This document shows, in pieces, positions 39,791-48,213 of a DNA stretch of 64,000 nt; within the stretch, counting starts at the first letter, position 1, and each line of letters begins with the position of its first letter. Made by a program: the position numbers and the translations under genes. Under the pieces are notes generated by a model. It made no database searches. It was not told the DNA's origin and was given only the letters and a program-made list of their open reading frames with translations. The stretch is from Bog-532 sp963833835 (lineage in GTDB: Bacteria; Actinomycetota; Actinomycetes; Streptosporangiales; Streptosporangiaceae). Where the stretch lies: assembly GCA_963833835.1 (NCBI GenBank), contig CAWHZI010000010.1, positions 62,001 to 126,000 of the forward strand. Direction: 5' to 3'.

Positions 39791-40045
39791 CTACTCAGCC
39801 CACCGCTGCCGGAAGCGTTCCACCAGCGCCGCCGCCTCCTCAGCGCTGATCTCCACCAAATCGGGCCCGAAGTTCTCGCCCCGCTCCCATTGGTAGATCT
39901 CCGAGCTGCGTCCCCATGTTAGATCTCGGCGCAAAGACTCATCCATGCGGCCGTCGGGCGTCATTGTGCGGCGTGCGAGTCCGGACGGATCGGCAAGAGA
40001 GCGCCCTTCGCTCAGCACCGCGTAGTACTTAATGTTTTCGGCCAT
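39791..40045 (-). CDS. Small putative immunity/antitoxin protein
   Basis: 84 residues, MAENIKYYAVLSEGRSLADP, then RRTMTPDGRMDESLRRDLTW, YQWERGENFGPDLVEISAEE and AAALVERFRQRWAE. Small acidic proteins of this kind are found directly after related toxin-domain genes in actinobacteria (recalled, not searched). Its ATG lies two bases after the stop of the toxin remnant and its stop is two bases before the HerA start. A TTG at 40051 would add two residues. It appears intact, unlike the toxin. Confidence 0.6.
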   Translation of the reverse strand: MAENIKYYAVLSEGRSLADPSGLARRTMTPDGRMDESLRRDLTWGRSSEIYQWERGENFGPDLVEISAEEAAALVERFRQRWAE

Positions 40046-40047
40046 GG

Positions 40048-40935
40048 TCAATACCTGGATTTTCGATAGTCGCGGATCTCATTCCAGCGGTCGGGGATTT
40101 CCAGCGAGCTGCTCACCGATTGCTGGTAAGCCCGGAGCCTCTCGACATCTCCGACCGGCGTGTCGGGATCTATCGATCCTTTCGTAAGTTTCGTGGGTTT
40201 GCTGCTTGGCCTCCCAGCTCTGGGGCGTATGGAATTGGACCTCGAACGGATTGGCCGGTGTGCGGATCATGCCAGCGGCTGTTCACACCCTTGTACTCTT
40301 CGCCGTCCCAGCGATTGGCCAGCGCTCGTTAGCTCGTAACCATCGCCGATCAGGCTCGAGCATGCCCGCTCGAGTTTGATCCGTGTAATGCAGCGGGATC
40401 AAAAATGAAGGTGTACCTGATCCCATCGTGGATCTCGTTGGCTAGTTCTCCGACAGATGCGATCCGGTCGCTGTTCGATCAATTTGGCTAGCTTTTCTTT
40501 GAAGCGGTCGGGGGATTTCAGGGCGAATTTCTCGGTGTCGGGGATCAGGGTGCCGTGGTCGAGCTGGGCTTCGACGCGGCGGAGGGCGGGCGTGAGGCCG
40601 CGGCCGTCGTAGGTTCCGTCGGGGTGACGGCCTTCAGCGGTGCGGCGCGCGGCCAGTTGCTGGTCTGCGACGTGGTTGGCGGGAGGGTCGAGGCGGAGGC
40701 TCTTCCAGGCCCAGCCGCCGTCGGCGGTGGTGTGCGCCTCGTCCGCGGCCCGCGGGACGTCGGGTGCGCGATCCGCGGTGCGGCCGGCGGCGTACAGCTC
40801 GGCGCGGGTGCGTGGCTCGTCCGGCGGCGAACCGGGCGAGCCCACGGGATCGTCGGCGGGGCTGGGTGCCTCGCCGGCGTCGGCGGGCCGGTCGGTTGCC
40901 ATCGGGTGTGATGCTCCCGGAACGTTCGGGGGCAA
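40048..40935 (-). pseudogene. Frameshifted RelA/SpoT-like nucleotidyltransferase toxin domain
   Basis: On the minus strand one frame runs from 40935 (ATG at 40902) through LTPALRRVEAQLDHGTLIPD and TEKFALKSPDRFKEKLAKLI to about 40458. It then continues only by changing frame: ASVGELANEIHDGIRYTFIF, next LIGDGYELTSA, then NRWDGEEYKGVNSRWHDPHT, then FEVQFHTPQSWEAKQQTHET, and finally DPDTPVGDVERLRAYQQSVS through RDYRKSRY to a stop at 40048. The joined protein resembles the Streptomyces ATP nucleotide 3'-pyrophosphokinase (RelA/SpoT fold, YxGINSxWRDPxTGxxFEVQFHT). About five indels in 300 bases mean it is dead, or badly sequenced. Confidence 0.65.
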
Positions 40936-41053
40936 TGTGCGGCAGAAACAGTCATCCGCTCATTGCACGGATACCTTAGCCGCGCGGTTCGCCAGAAACC
41001 GGCCAGAGCTGGTCAGAGAGGGCCGGCCAAGACGGGTCAGCGCCGGCGGCCGC

Positions 41054-42819
41054 TCAGATCAGCGTCCGGACGGCGGCCTGTCCCGGAGCGCGGTCGCGCC
41101 AGCCCCACCAGCCGAAGAGGCACAGCGCGATGAAGCCGACGGCGGCCAGCAGCCGCGCCCACGGGGACACGACCTCGCCGACGACGTTGATGGCGTCGTT
41201 GACCCAGACCGGGATGGGGCCGGGGACACCGGGCAGGTAGACCGGCGCGGTCAGGATCAGGCGCCCGAGTACCAGCCAGTCCAGCCGGGACGCGGGGTAC
41301 ACGGCCAGCAGGCAGATCGCCATCACGTCGTACCAGGGCCGCTGGTAGGACCACACCAGCAGCCAGGCCAGGCTGAGAGCCAGGGCCGGGCTGAGCGCGG
41401 GCAACTGCGGCGTGCCGTCGGGGAAGCGCAGGAACGCCAGGATGGCGACGGCCAGGAACGCGACCGCCGCGATGGCGGTGAGGTGCGGCGGTACCAGGAA
41501 GGCGCCGAACGCGGTGTAGCCGAACGGCCGGTAGAAGATCTGGTACATCGTGTCCCAGGTCGTGGCCGGACCCCGGCTGACCAGCACCGAAACGGCCGGC
41601 GGCCGGCCACCGCGTAGACCGGGGCCAGGACGAGCAGGAATCCGGCCGCCGCCGCGGCCAGCGGGGCGACCGACCGGCGCGCAGCCCGGCCCACGCCACC
41701 CAGCGCAGCCCGGCCCACGCCACCGAAGGCGGTCCGGCCTGTTCCCTCCGGCTCGGCTCCGCTGGCCCCGGCCAGCCCGGCCCAGAGCACGCCCAGGCCG
41801 AACGCGGCGTAAGGGATCTTGATCGCCGCCGCCACCCCGATGCACAGCCCGGCCAGCAGGAACCGGCTCAGCGTCGGCCGCTGGGCCAGCCGCTCGGCCG
41901 GCCGGGCCACCAGGTGGCCACCCGGCTGGCCACCCAACTGGCCGTCCGGCGGGCCGGTCCGGATCCGCAGCAGCAGGATCCCGAGCAACCCGAACGCGGC
42001 GGCCAGGCCGTCGATGTGCCCGCTGGCCACGATCTCCCACAGCAGCAGCGGGTTGACCGTCCACAGCAGGTGCGCGCGCAGGCGGCGGGCCGGGTCCGAC
42101 CGCAGCGTCCGGTCCAGCAGCAGCACCACCACGCCGAACGCGATCGAGTTCCACAGCTTCAGCCAGAACGTGATCCGCGCCATCGACGTGCCGCCGAGCT
42201 CGGCGGCGGCCCATTCCTCGGCCGTGGCCGCCGGGCCGTAGACCGACACGCTGGTTTCCCAGGTGGGCGGGATCCAGCGGCCGATCGGGTCGCCGGACTG
42301 CTTCAGCTGCAGCGGCGTCAGCACATACGGGCTGTGCCCGGTCGCGGCCATCCGGCCGTTGGCCGCGTAGTCCAGGATGTCGGTCGACCCCGCGGCCGGC
42401 AGCACGGTGAGCAGGCCGACGACGATCACCGCGAAGGCCGCGAGGGCCCGGACCGATGGGCGGGCCCCGCGGGTCACGGCCATCAGCCCGGCGATGACCC
42501 CGATGCCGCCGGTTGCCACCGCGGCCCACAGGGCGAAGGTCAGTTGCGCGGCCGACGGGTGCAGCCAGATCCACCACGGGGGACCGGCGGCGGGCCGGGG
42601 CATGTTGACCACCGACAGGCTGGGGCCGGCCAGGGAGACCGCCACCATGACCGCGACCGAGGCCACGATGCCGAGCGCCGCGACCCAGCCCAGGATCAGC
42701 CGCAGCCGGTCCGGGGCGGGCTGGTCACGGACCTGGGTGCCCGGTGGGATCGACGTGGCGACGGGCGCGTCGGAGTAGCCCGGACCGGCCGGCCGATCGT
42801 CACCGTTCGCGCTGCTCAA
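41054..42819 (-). pseudogene. GT87-type polyprenyl-phosphate mannosyltransferase, frameshifted
   Basis: A multi-helix glycosyltransferase read from ATG 42819. It contains STDILDYAANGRMAATGHSP, PPTWETSVSVYGPAA, WTVNPLLLWEIVASGHIDGL and KIPYAAFGLGVLWAGLAG. At about 41605-41625 the frame changes by one base in a GC-rich run. It resumes as SVLVSRGPATTWDTMYQIFY, RPFGYTAFGAFLVPPHLTAI and WLLVWSYQRPWYDVMAICLL, to a stop at 41054. Both halves are well conserved, so a recent indel or a sequencing error is more likely than long decay. Intact relatives (DUF2029/GT87) add mannose to cell-envelope glycolipids using lipid-linked donors. Confidence 0.8.
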
Positions 42820-42989
42820 CTTGCCTGCCCGCCCGATCAGGATCGACGCCGATACGCATCGAACGTACCGGATCGGGCCGGCCCGGGAACGTCAGGGCGA
42901 GGAACCCCGGGCCGGCGGCACCCGGGCCGAACGCCCGGTCCGGCACTCCCCGGGCCAGGAAGGACCGGCGGCAGGACTGCCGGCGCGGA

Positions 42990-43253
42990 TCACCCCCTCC
43001 GGGATCCGCGGCCCGCCGCCGGCCCACCCCACTGCCGCGCAGCCTGGTCGAGGCGGGATTGCCGCGTCAGCTGAGCTCGCAGCGTCTCCGTGTCGTCCGC
43101 GTCGATCGTCATGACCCGGCCTGTGCCGAGGTCGTCGCGATCGAGCACGGCCCCGGTCCGGGTCGCCCACCAGCGGCCCGCGCTGCTCGGCCAGACGTGC
43201 CAGCCAGGAAACTGCGCCTCCAGTTCGGCTGCCGCCTGTTTCCCGCCTGACAT
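42990..43253 (-). CDS. Small hypothetical protein, W-rich actinobacterial family
   Basis: 87 residues, MSGGKQAAAELEAQFPGWHV, then WPSSAGRWWATRTGAVLDRD and MTIDADDTETLRAQLTRQSR. The pattern ELExxFPGWxxWxSxxGRWWAT...DADxxxxLRAQL occurs in many short actinomycete proteins of unknown function. No catalytic motif is visible. Divergent from the GntR gene 234 bases away. Confidence 0.65.
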   Translation of the reverse strand: MSGGKQAAAELEAQFPGWHVWPSSAGRWWATRTGAVLDRDDLGTGRVMTIDADDTETLRAQLTRQSRLDQAARQWGGPAAGRGSRRG

Positions 43254-43487
43254 GACCGCTCCCTCCGGCACCACGGCTTCTCCGGCACCGCTGGCTGCCG
43301 CCGGTCAAGCAGACGGTCGAGACGACGGTCAGTGCCACCACCAGCCCCGGACATAACACATGTCACGTGGATGACACGGATGGATTCGCTCCGTAACTTC
43401 CGTATACAAAATGGTGGGAGATGCGGATCGTGTCAAGCTGAACGCATAATGTTCCGCGGGGGACGTCTGGCCCGGAGGTGCACAACC

Positions 43488-44300
43488 GTGCAGGAACGCC
43501 CCGCCTACCTTCTTGTGGCGGATGAACTGCGTCAGCAGATCCAGTCCGGCCAGTATCCGCCGGGTGCGCGCCTGCCAACCATGGAGGAGCTGCGCCGGTT
43601 CTACGGGGTGTCCGAGATCGTCATCCGGCATGCCGTATCGCTGCTGCGGCAGGAGGGCCTGGTCGAGACGCGCCGCGGGGGCGGCACGGTGGTGCGGGCC
43701 CGTCCTGTCGTCCGGCGGCGGGCGATGGAACGCTACGCGGTCGACGCCCGCCAGGCGCGGGAGCGTTACGCCGGCGGCCCGGGCACCTCGTTCACCGGGG
43801 ATCACGCCCTCAACTGGCGGGACTACCGGCTGACCGCCCGGCACTCCGAGGTCACGGCGGACGAGGAACTGGCCGCGCTGTTCGGGACCGAGCTGGGCAC
43901 GGCGCTGCTGCGCCGGCACTTCGTGTTCTACGCCCGCGGTGAGCCCGAGCAGATCAGCGTCAACTTTCTGCCGCTGGAGCTGGTGGCGGGCACCCCGGTG
44001 GCGGACCCGGCGCGCGAGCCGTGGCCGGGTGGCACGCTGGCCCAGCTGGCCTACCTGGGCCACCCGGTGTCACGGGTCGAGGAATCGGTCAGTGCCCGGA
44101 TGCCGACCGAACCGGAGGCCCAGACCCTCCAGGTGGGTCAGGGGGTGCCGGTGTTCGCCGTCCTCCGCCGCCTGATCTCCGGCGACGACGTGCTGGAGGT
44201 GTGCCGCCACATCGTGATTCCGGCCGACCGGGTCGTGCTGGAATACGGCATCGACATCCCGGCCGCCGGCTCGGCCCAGTCGGCGACCCCCCTGATTTAG
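43488..44300 (+). CDS. GntR/HutC-family regulator with UTRA domain
   Basis: 270 residues from GTG 43488, with GGAGGTG eight bases upstream. The winged helix is PAYLLVADELRQQIQSGQYP, then ARLPTMEELRRFYGVSEIVI. The UTRA effector domain (from ~90) includes LLRRHFVFYARGEPEQISVN and VGQGVPVFAVLRRLISGDDV. It probably senses a small metabolite. In its 234-base upstream gap, TGTCA (43361-43365) and TGACA (43372-43376) face each other, and GTATAC occurs once; either could be an operator. Confidence 0.9.
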   Translation: MQERPAYLLVADELRQQIQSGQYPPGARLPTMEELRRFYGVSEIVIRHAVSLLRQEGLVETRRGGGTVVRARPVVRRRAMERYAVDARQARERYAGGPGTSFTGDHALNWRDYRLTARHSEVTADEELAALFGTELGTALLRRHFVFYARGEPEQISVNFLPLELVAGTPVADPAREPWPGGTLAQLAYLGHPVSRVEESVSARMPTEPEAQTLQVGQGVPVFAVLRRLISGDDVLEVCRHIVIPADRVVLEYGIDIPAAGSAQSATPLI

Positions 44301-44524
44301 CGCGCTCTCGCTGCCCCGGCCGCGAAGACCGGTTCGCGGTGGTTGCGGGGCCGCGGGTGATGAGGTTGCGGGGCCTGTGAGCGAAGAAGCCTACGGGTCC
44401 AAAGTGAGGGTTGGGGTTGGAGAGAAAGGCCGAGACCCTCGACGGAGGGCGTTAAATACCGTGTGCAAGGCCACCTGTCCCGGGCCGGCCAGGTCAGCCG
44501 AACGTGCCCCAGCGCACACCAAAA

Positions 44525-44568
44525 CGCGACGCGGCGCACCGAGCATTTCGCTCGTGCGCCGCGTCGCG
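44525..44568 (-). terminator. Strong intrinsic terminator of the LEA-like gene
   Basis: Bases 44525-44539 and 44554-44568 are perfectly complementary over 15 bases; GAGC/GCTC adds a nested stem in the loop. On the minus strand the stem is followed directly by TTTT, a classical Rho-independent terminator, about 20 bases after the gene's stop. The remainder of the 44301-44586 gap shows no gene. Confidence 0.88.
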
Positions 44569-44586
44569 CAGTGGCCCCGCTGGGGG

Positions 44587-45264
44587 TTAGGGCTGCTTGA
44601 CCCGCCCGTTGGCCTCGGCGTCCGCGGCGGTAGCCGTGTCCGCGGCGTCCTCGGCCTCCTCGCCCGGGTAGGGCGGCGGGGGCGGCGGCTGCCGCCGGCG
44701 CAACACGATGGCCACGCCCGCACCGGCCGCGGCCAGCACCGCCAGCCCGACCGCACCCGGCCAGCCCAGCAGCCGCCGCTTCTTGGGCGGATCGACCTTC
44801 TTGGCCGTGGCCTTGAGGGCGGCGGACACCTTGGGTGCCACCGTGTCGGTGACCGCCACGGCGGCCTCCTCCAGCTTCGGCGCAGCCCAGACGCGAGCGT
44901 CGCGGACGCTCTGCTCGACGGTCTGGGCCGCCGTCGCAGCGACCTGCTTGCTGACCGGCACAACCTGGGCGCTGACCTGGGCGGCCACGTCCTTTGCCTT
45001 CGGTGTGACCTGGGCGGCCACGTCCTTGGCCTTCGGCCCGACCTGGGCCGCGGCGTCGCGGGCCTTGCTGCGGGCCACCACCGCGGCGTCCTGGGCACGG
45101 TCCTTGGCGAGGTCAGCGGCGTCCTGCGCACGGTCGCGCGCCAGGCTCGCCGTGTCCTTGGCCCGGCTGCGAGCGGCGTCCTTTGCCGCCGCCGCGGCCT
45201 CCGAGGCCTGCGACGCGGCGTCTGACGCGGCGTTCTTGGCCTTCTTCGTCTTCATAAGCGACAC
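44587..45264 (-). CDS. Alanine/lysine-rich LEA-like repetitive protein with one membrane helix
   Basis: 225 residues. The first ~150 are a charged, alanine-rich helical repeat with recurring 11-residue units such as ARDRAQDAADLAKDRAQDAA and PKAKDVAAQV (twice in tandem), as in LEA_4-type or coiled-coil proteins. A membrane helix (WPGAVGLAVLAAAGAGVAIVL) and a proline/acidic tail follow. GTG 45264 has AGGAGG seven bases upstream. LEA-like proteins protect membranes and proteins during drying; a coiled-coil scaffold is the alternative. The function is not established. Confidence 0.75.
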   Translation of the reverse strand: MSLMKTKKAKNAASDAASQASEAAAAAKDAARSRAKDTASLARDRAQDAADLAKDRAQDAAVVARSKARDAAAQVGPKAKDVAAQVTPKAKDVAAQVSAQVVPVSKQVAATAAQTVEQSVRDARVWAAPKLEEAAVAVTDTVAPKVSAALKATAKKVDPPKKRRLLGWPGAVGLAVLAAAGAGVAIVLRRRQPPPPPPYPGEEAEDAADTATAADAEANGRVKQP

Positions 45265-45470
45265 AGTTGACCTCCTGCTTATGATCTCGAGTCAATCAGT
45301 TCCCGTGACCAGCAACCTCAATCCTCTAACCACAATAGGCCTGCAGAGCCCTGCGGCCGGCCACGCGATATTGCTTGTACCGTGGAAGGGCGCGCCGGGC
45401 CAAGCCGGCTCGCGGAAAACGTAGGGACAAGTCAACCGGCCCAGTCGCCGGCTATGCGAGGATTCCCGGC

Positions 45471-45995
45471 ATGACCAACACGCTTACCGCAACACTTAAC
45501 ACCAACCAGGGCCCGATCAAGGTGCGGCTTTTCCCGGACCAGGCCCCGGAGACGGTGCGTAACTTCGTGGAACTGGCCGAGGGCAGCCGCAAGTGGACCG
45601 ACCCCCGGACCGGGGCGGAGACCAGCGACCGCCTCTACGACGGCACCATCTTCCACCGCGTGATCCCCGACTTCATGCTCCAGGGTGGTGACCCGCTCGG
45701 CACCGGTACCGGTGGTCCGGGCTACAAGTTCAAGGACGAGATCCACCCCGACCTGGCCTTCAACCGTCCCTACCTGCTGGCCATGGCCAATGCCGGCCCC
45801 GGGACCAACGGCTCGCAGTTCTTCATCACGGTGGCACCCACGCCCTGGCTGACCGGCAAGCACACCATCTTCGGTGAGGTCACCGAGGGCGCCGACCTCG
45901 TGCAGCGCATCAGCCAGACCAGCACGGACCGGCGGGACCGTCCGACCCAGGACGTCGTGCTCGAGTCGGTGACCATCGACCGCGACGGGGCCTGA
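45471..45995 (+). CDS. ppiA: Cyclophilin-type peptidyl-prolyl isomerase
   Basis: 174 residues. The active-site region FHRVIPDFMLQGGD, NGSQFFITV and the tryptophan of PWLTGKHTIFGEV are conserved. It catalyses proline isomerisation in the cytosol; no signal peptide. The frame extends upstream, but ATG 45471 gives the family N-terminus. It is the first gene of the conserved ppiA-rhomboid-crgA-sortase-kinase block near the actinobacterial origin; the rhomboid GTG follows 10 bases after its stop. Confidence 0.95.
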   Translation: MTNTLTATLNTNQGPIKVRLFPDQAPETVRNFVELAEGSRKWTDPRTGAETSDRLYDGTIFHRVIPDFMLQGGDPLGTGTGGPGYKFKDEIHPDLAFNRPYLLAMANAGPGTNGSQFFITVAPTPWLTGKHTIFGEVTEGADLVQRISQTSTDRRDRPTQDVVLESVTIDRDGA

Positions 45996-46005
45996 GGCAC
46001 CAACC

Positions 46006-46974
46006 GTGACCACTCCCGCTTCCGGGCAACCTGAGACCGGGCCCGAGGCCGGGCCTGAGACCGGGTTCGAAGCCGGTCCGCCGGTCAACGGCACGTCAGG
46101 TGCCGGAGGCGTGCCGACCTGTTACCGGCACCGGGGCCGGGAGACGTATGTCTCATGCTCGCGCTGCGGGCGCCCCGCGTGCCCGGACTGCCTGCGGGCC
46201 GCCCCGGTGGGGCAGCAGTGCCTGGACTGCGTCCACGGCCGCAGCCCAGAGGCGGGCCCGCAGGCGCGGCAGCCGAGGACCGCGTTCGGCGGCCGGGTGA
46301 CGACGGGGGCCGCCGTCACCTGGTCGCTGGTCGGCATCAACGTCCTGCTCTACCTGGCCGTACTGGCCCGGCCCAGCATCGCCACGAACCTGGAAATGGT
46401 CGGCTACGCCAACGACGGCCGCGGCAACGCGATCGGGGTGGGTGCAGGCCAGTGGTACCGCCTGCTCACGTCGGCCTTCGTGGCCCCGTCCGGGGGGACC
46501 CTCGGTTTCGCCGACATCTTGTTCAACATGTGGGCGCTGATCGTGGTCGGGCCTCAGCTGGAGCACATGCTGGGCCGGCTCCGCTTCCTGGCCGTCTATC
46601 TGCTCAGCGCGCTCGCCGGCGGGGTTTTCCTCTACTACCTGGTCGCGCCCAACCAGCCCGCGCTGGGTGCCTCCGGTGCGGTATTCGGCCTGTTCGGGGC
46701 CTGGTTCGTGGTGGCACGCAAGCTGCGGCTCGACAGCCGCGGCATCCTCTTCCTGATTGCCATCAACCTGGGCCTGGGCTTTGTGGTCAGCGGGATCGCC
46801 TGGCAGGACCACATCGGTGGCCTGATCACCGGCGCGCTGATCACCGCGGCCTACGTCTACGCCCCGAAGACCCATCGTTCCCTGGTCCAGGCCGCGGCCA
46901 CGGCCGGAATGCTGGCCATCCTCATCGCCGCGACGGCGCTGTGGAGCGTCCACCTCGGCCTGCCCGCCTTCTGA
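46006..46974 (+). CDS. Rhomboid-family intramembrane serine protease
   Basis: 322 residues. The N-terminal soluble part has a B-box-like zinc motif (CYRHRGRETYVSCSRCGRPA, then CPDCLR and QQCLDC). Six membrane helices follow. The catalytic serine lies in GASGAVFG (S223) and the histidine in DHIGG (H269). Rhomboids cut membrane proteins within the bilayer. The zinc-binding head is common in actinobacterial members and may select substrates. The GTG start is close to ppiA, and the 3' end is convergent with crgA at six bases. Confidence 0.92.
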   Translation: MTTPASGQPETGPEAGPETGFEAGPPVNGTSGAGGVPTCYRHRGRETYVSCSRCGRPACPDCLRAAPVGQQCLDCVHGRSPEAGPQARQPRTAFGGRVTTGAAVTWSLVGINVLLYLAVLARPSIATNLEMVGYANDGRGNAIGVGAGQWYRLLTSAFVAPSGGTLGFADILFNMWALIVVGPQLEHMLGRLRFLAVYLLSALAGGVFLYYLVAPNQPALGASGAVFGLFGAWFVVARKLRLDSRGILFLIAINLGLGFVVSGIAWQDHIGGLITGALITAAYVYAPKTHRSLVQAAATAGMLAILIAATALWSVHLGLPAF

Positions 46975-46980
46975 GGCCGG

Positions 46981-47235
46981 CTACCGCCACTGGGTGGACA
47001 GGACCACCCCGGCGATGATCAGCACGAACCCGATCACCAGGTTCCAGAAGCCCAGCACGGACATCCCGGCCAGGCCGCCGTTGGTGATGTAGTACAGGGC
47101 GATCCAGACCAGCCCGATGACCAGGCACGCCACCATGGCCGGGGCCAGCCACGGCGGGCTGACCTTGCGCCGCGCCGAGCGCGGCGGCGGCGTGTACACC
47201 GCCTTCTTGCGGACGCGGGACTTCGGCACCGTCAT
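46981..47235 (-). CDS. crgA: Cell-division protein CrgA
   Basis: 84 residues with a basic N-terminus (PKSRVRKKAVYTPP) and two membrane helices (WLAPAMVACLVIGLVWIALY and LGFWNLVIGFVLIIAGVVLS). Length and pattern match CrgA, a septum protein that recruits FtsI and influences FtsZ ring timing. Its position beside the sortase and kinase genes is the conserved one. Confidence 0.93.
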   Translation of the reverse strand: MTVPKSRVRKKAVYTPPPRSARRKVSPPWLAPAMVACLVIGLVWIALYYITNGGLAGMSVLGFWNLVIGFVLIIAGVVLSTQWR

Positions 47236-47313
47236 CTCCTGAGCTGGATGGCTGTGGCGTCATCGTAGTAGGTCACGGGCGTTGGTGTTCCCGGGGCGGG
47301 CATGGTCACTAGA

Positions 47314-47328
47314 CGCTAGTATCTAGCG
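47314..47328. promoter_or_regulatory. CGCTAG-TAT-CTAGCG palindrome between crgA and srtE
   Basis: A perfect 15-base palindrome with 6-base arms, midway in the 140-base divergent region. It may be an operator for crgA, the sortase or both. Confidence 0.5.
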
Positions 47329-47376
47329 ACGTTCGGTAATCATCCCCGTAAATCACCTCAGCGATGTGGGTCAACC

Positions 47377-48042
47377 GTGCGAACCATCATCCGCGGCGTG
47401 GGTGAGCTTCTGGTCACCCTGGGCGCCGTTGTTCTGCTCTTCGTCGCGTACCTGATGTGGGGCACCGCGCTGCGGGCCAGCAGCGCGCAGCACCAGCTCA
47501 GCTCCGAGCTGAACCAGCAGTGGGCCAGCGCCAGTGCCGGTGCCGGTGGAGCGGCCCACCGGCCAGCCCGGCCGGAGCAGCTGGCGCTGGTCACCGGGCA
47601 GCCGTTCGCCTACATCCGGATCCCGGCCTTCGGCGCACGCTGGCGGTTCACCATCATCCAGGGCACCGCGCTGGCCCAGCTGAACGTGAGTCCCGGTCAC
47701 GTGCCGGGCACCCAGCTCCCCGGGCAGATCGGCAACTTCGCCGTAGCCGGGCACCGGGTCACGGCGGGCAACCCGTTCTGGAGCCTACCCTCGCTGAAGA
47801 GCGGCGACCTGGTCTACATCGACACCAAGCTCAACACCTACACCTACCGGGTGACCGGCCAGCAGACGGTGCTGCCCACCGACACGGCCGTGGTCGACCC
47901 GGTCCCCGGCCATCCCGGCCAGCACCCCACGCAGCGGCTGATCACGCTGATCACCTGCAACCCGGCCTGGACCGGCACCCACCGGGTGATCGTGAGCGGC
48001 AAGCTGATCTCGGCCGCGGCCCGCACCGCGGTCAGCGGTTAG
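47377..48042 (+). CDS. srtE: Class E sortase
   Basis: 221 residues. An N-terminal membrane helix (GELLVTLGAVVLLFVAYLMW) precedes a sortase barrel with the catalytic histidine in AVAGHRVTAG (H126), the cysteine in ITLITCNPAW (C194) and a conserved arginine in GTHRVIV. Class E enzymes attach proteins with LAxTG-type signals to peptidoglycan in high-GC Gram-positive bacteria. No substrate gene is in the window. It is followed after 9 bases by a small membrane protein in the same operon. Confidence 0.93.
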   Translation: MRTIIRGVGELLVTLGAVVLLFVAYLMWGTALRASSAQHQLSSELNQQWASASAGAGGAAHRPARPEQLALVTGQPFAYIRIPAFGARWRFTIIQGTALAQLNVSPGHVPGTQLPGQIGNFAVAGHRVTAGNPFWSLPSLKSGDLVYIDTKLNTYTYRVTGQQTVLPTDTAVVDPVPGHPGQHPTQRLITLITCNPAWTGTHRVIVSGKLISAAARTAVSG

Positions 48043-48051
48043 GAGACGCAG

Positions 48052-48213
48052 ATGTACGGATGGCTGTGGCGGTCACTGCCCGGAGGGCCCGGGGTCAGGG
48101 CGGCCTGGATGCTGCTGCTCGTGCTGATCGCCGTGGCGGCGCTGTGGTTCGGGGTCTTCCCCTGGCTGCAGCTGCACGTCCCCGTGGACGGCAGCTCGAT
48201 CAGCAACGGCTGA
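48052..48213 (+). CDS. Short membrane protein in the sortase operon
   Basis: 53 residues (MYGWLWRSLPGGPGVRAAWM, then one helix LLLVLIAVAALWFGVFPWLQ and a short outer tail). AGGAG lies just upstream. Short proteins of this form regularly follow srtE in actinobacteria. The function is unknown. Confidence 0.8.
   Translation: MYGWLWRSLPGGPGVRAAWMLLLVLIAVAALWFGVFPWLQLHVPVDGSSISNG

Noticed and set aside
43354..43380. TGTCA-N6-TGACA upstream of the GntR gene as a firm operator
   Set aside because: Arms are only five bases and far from the start; listed only as a possibility in the gene entry.
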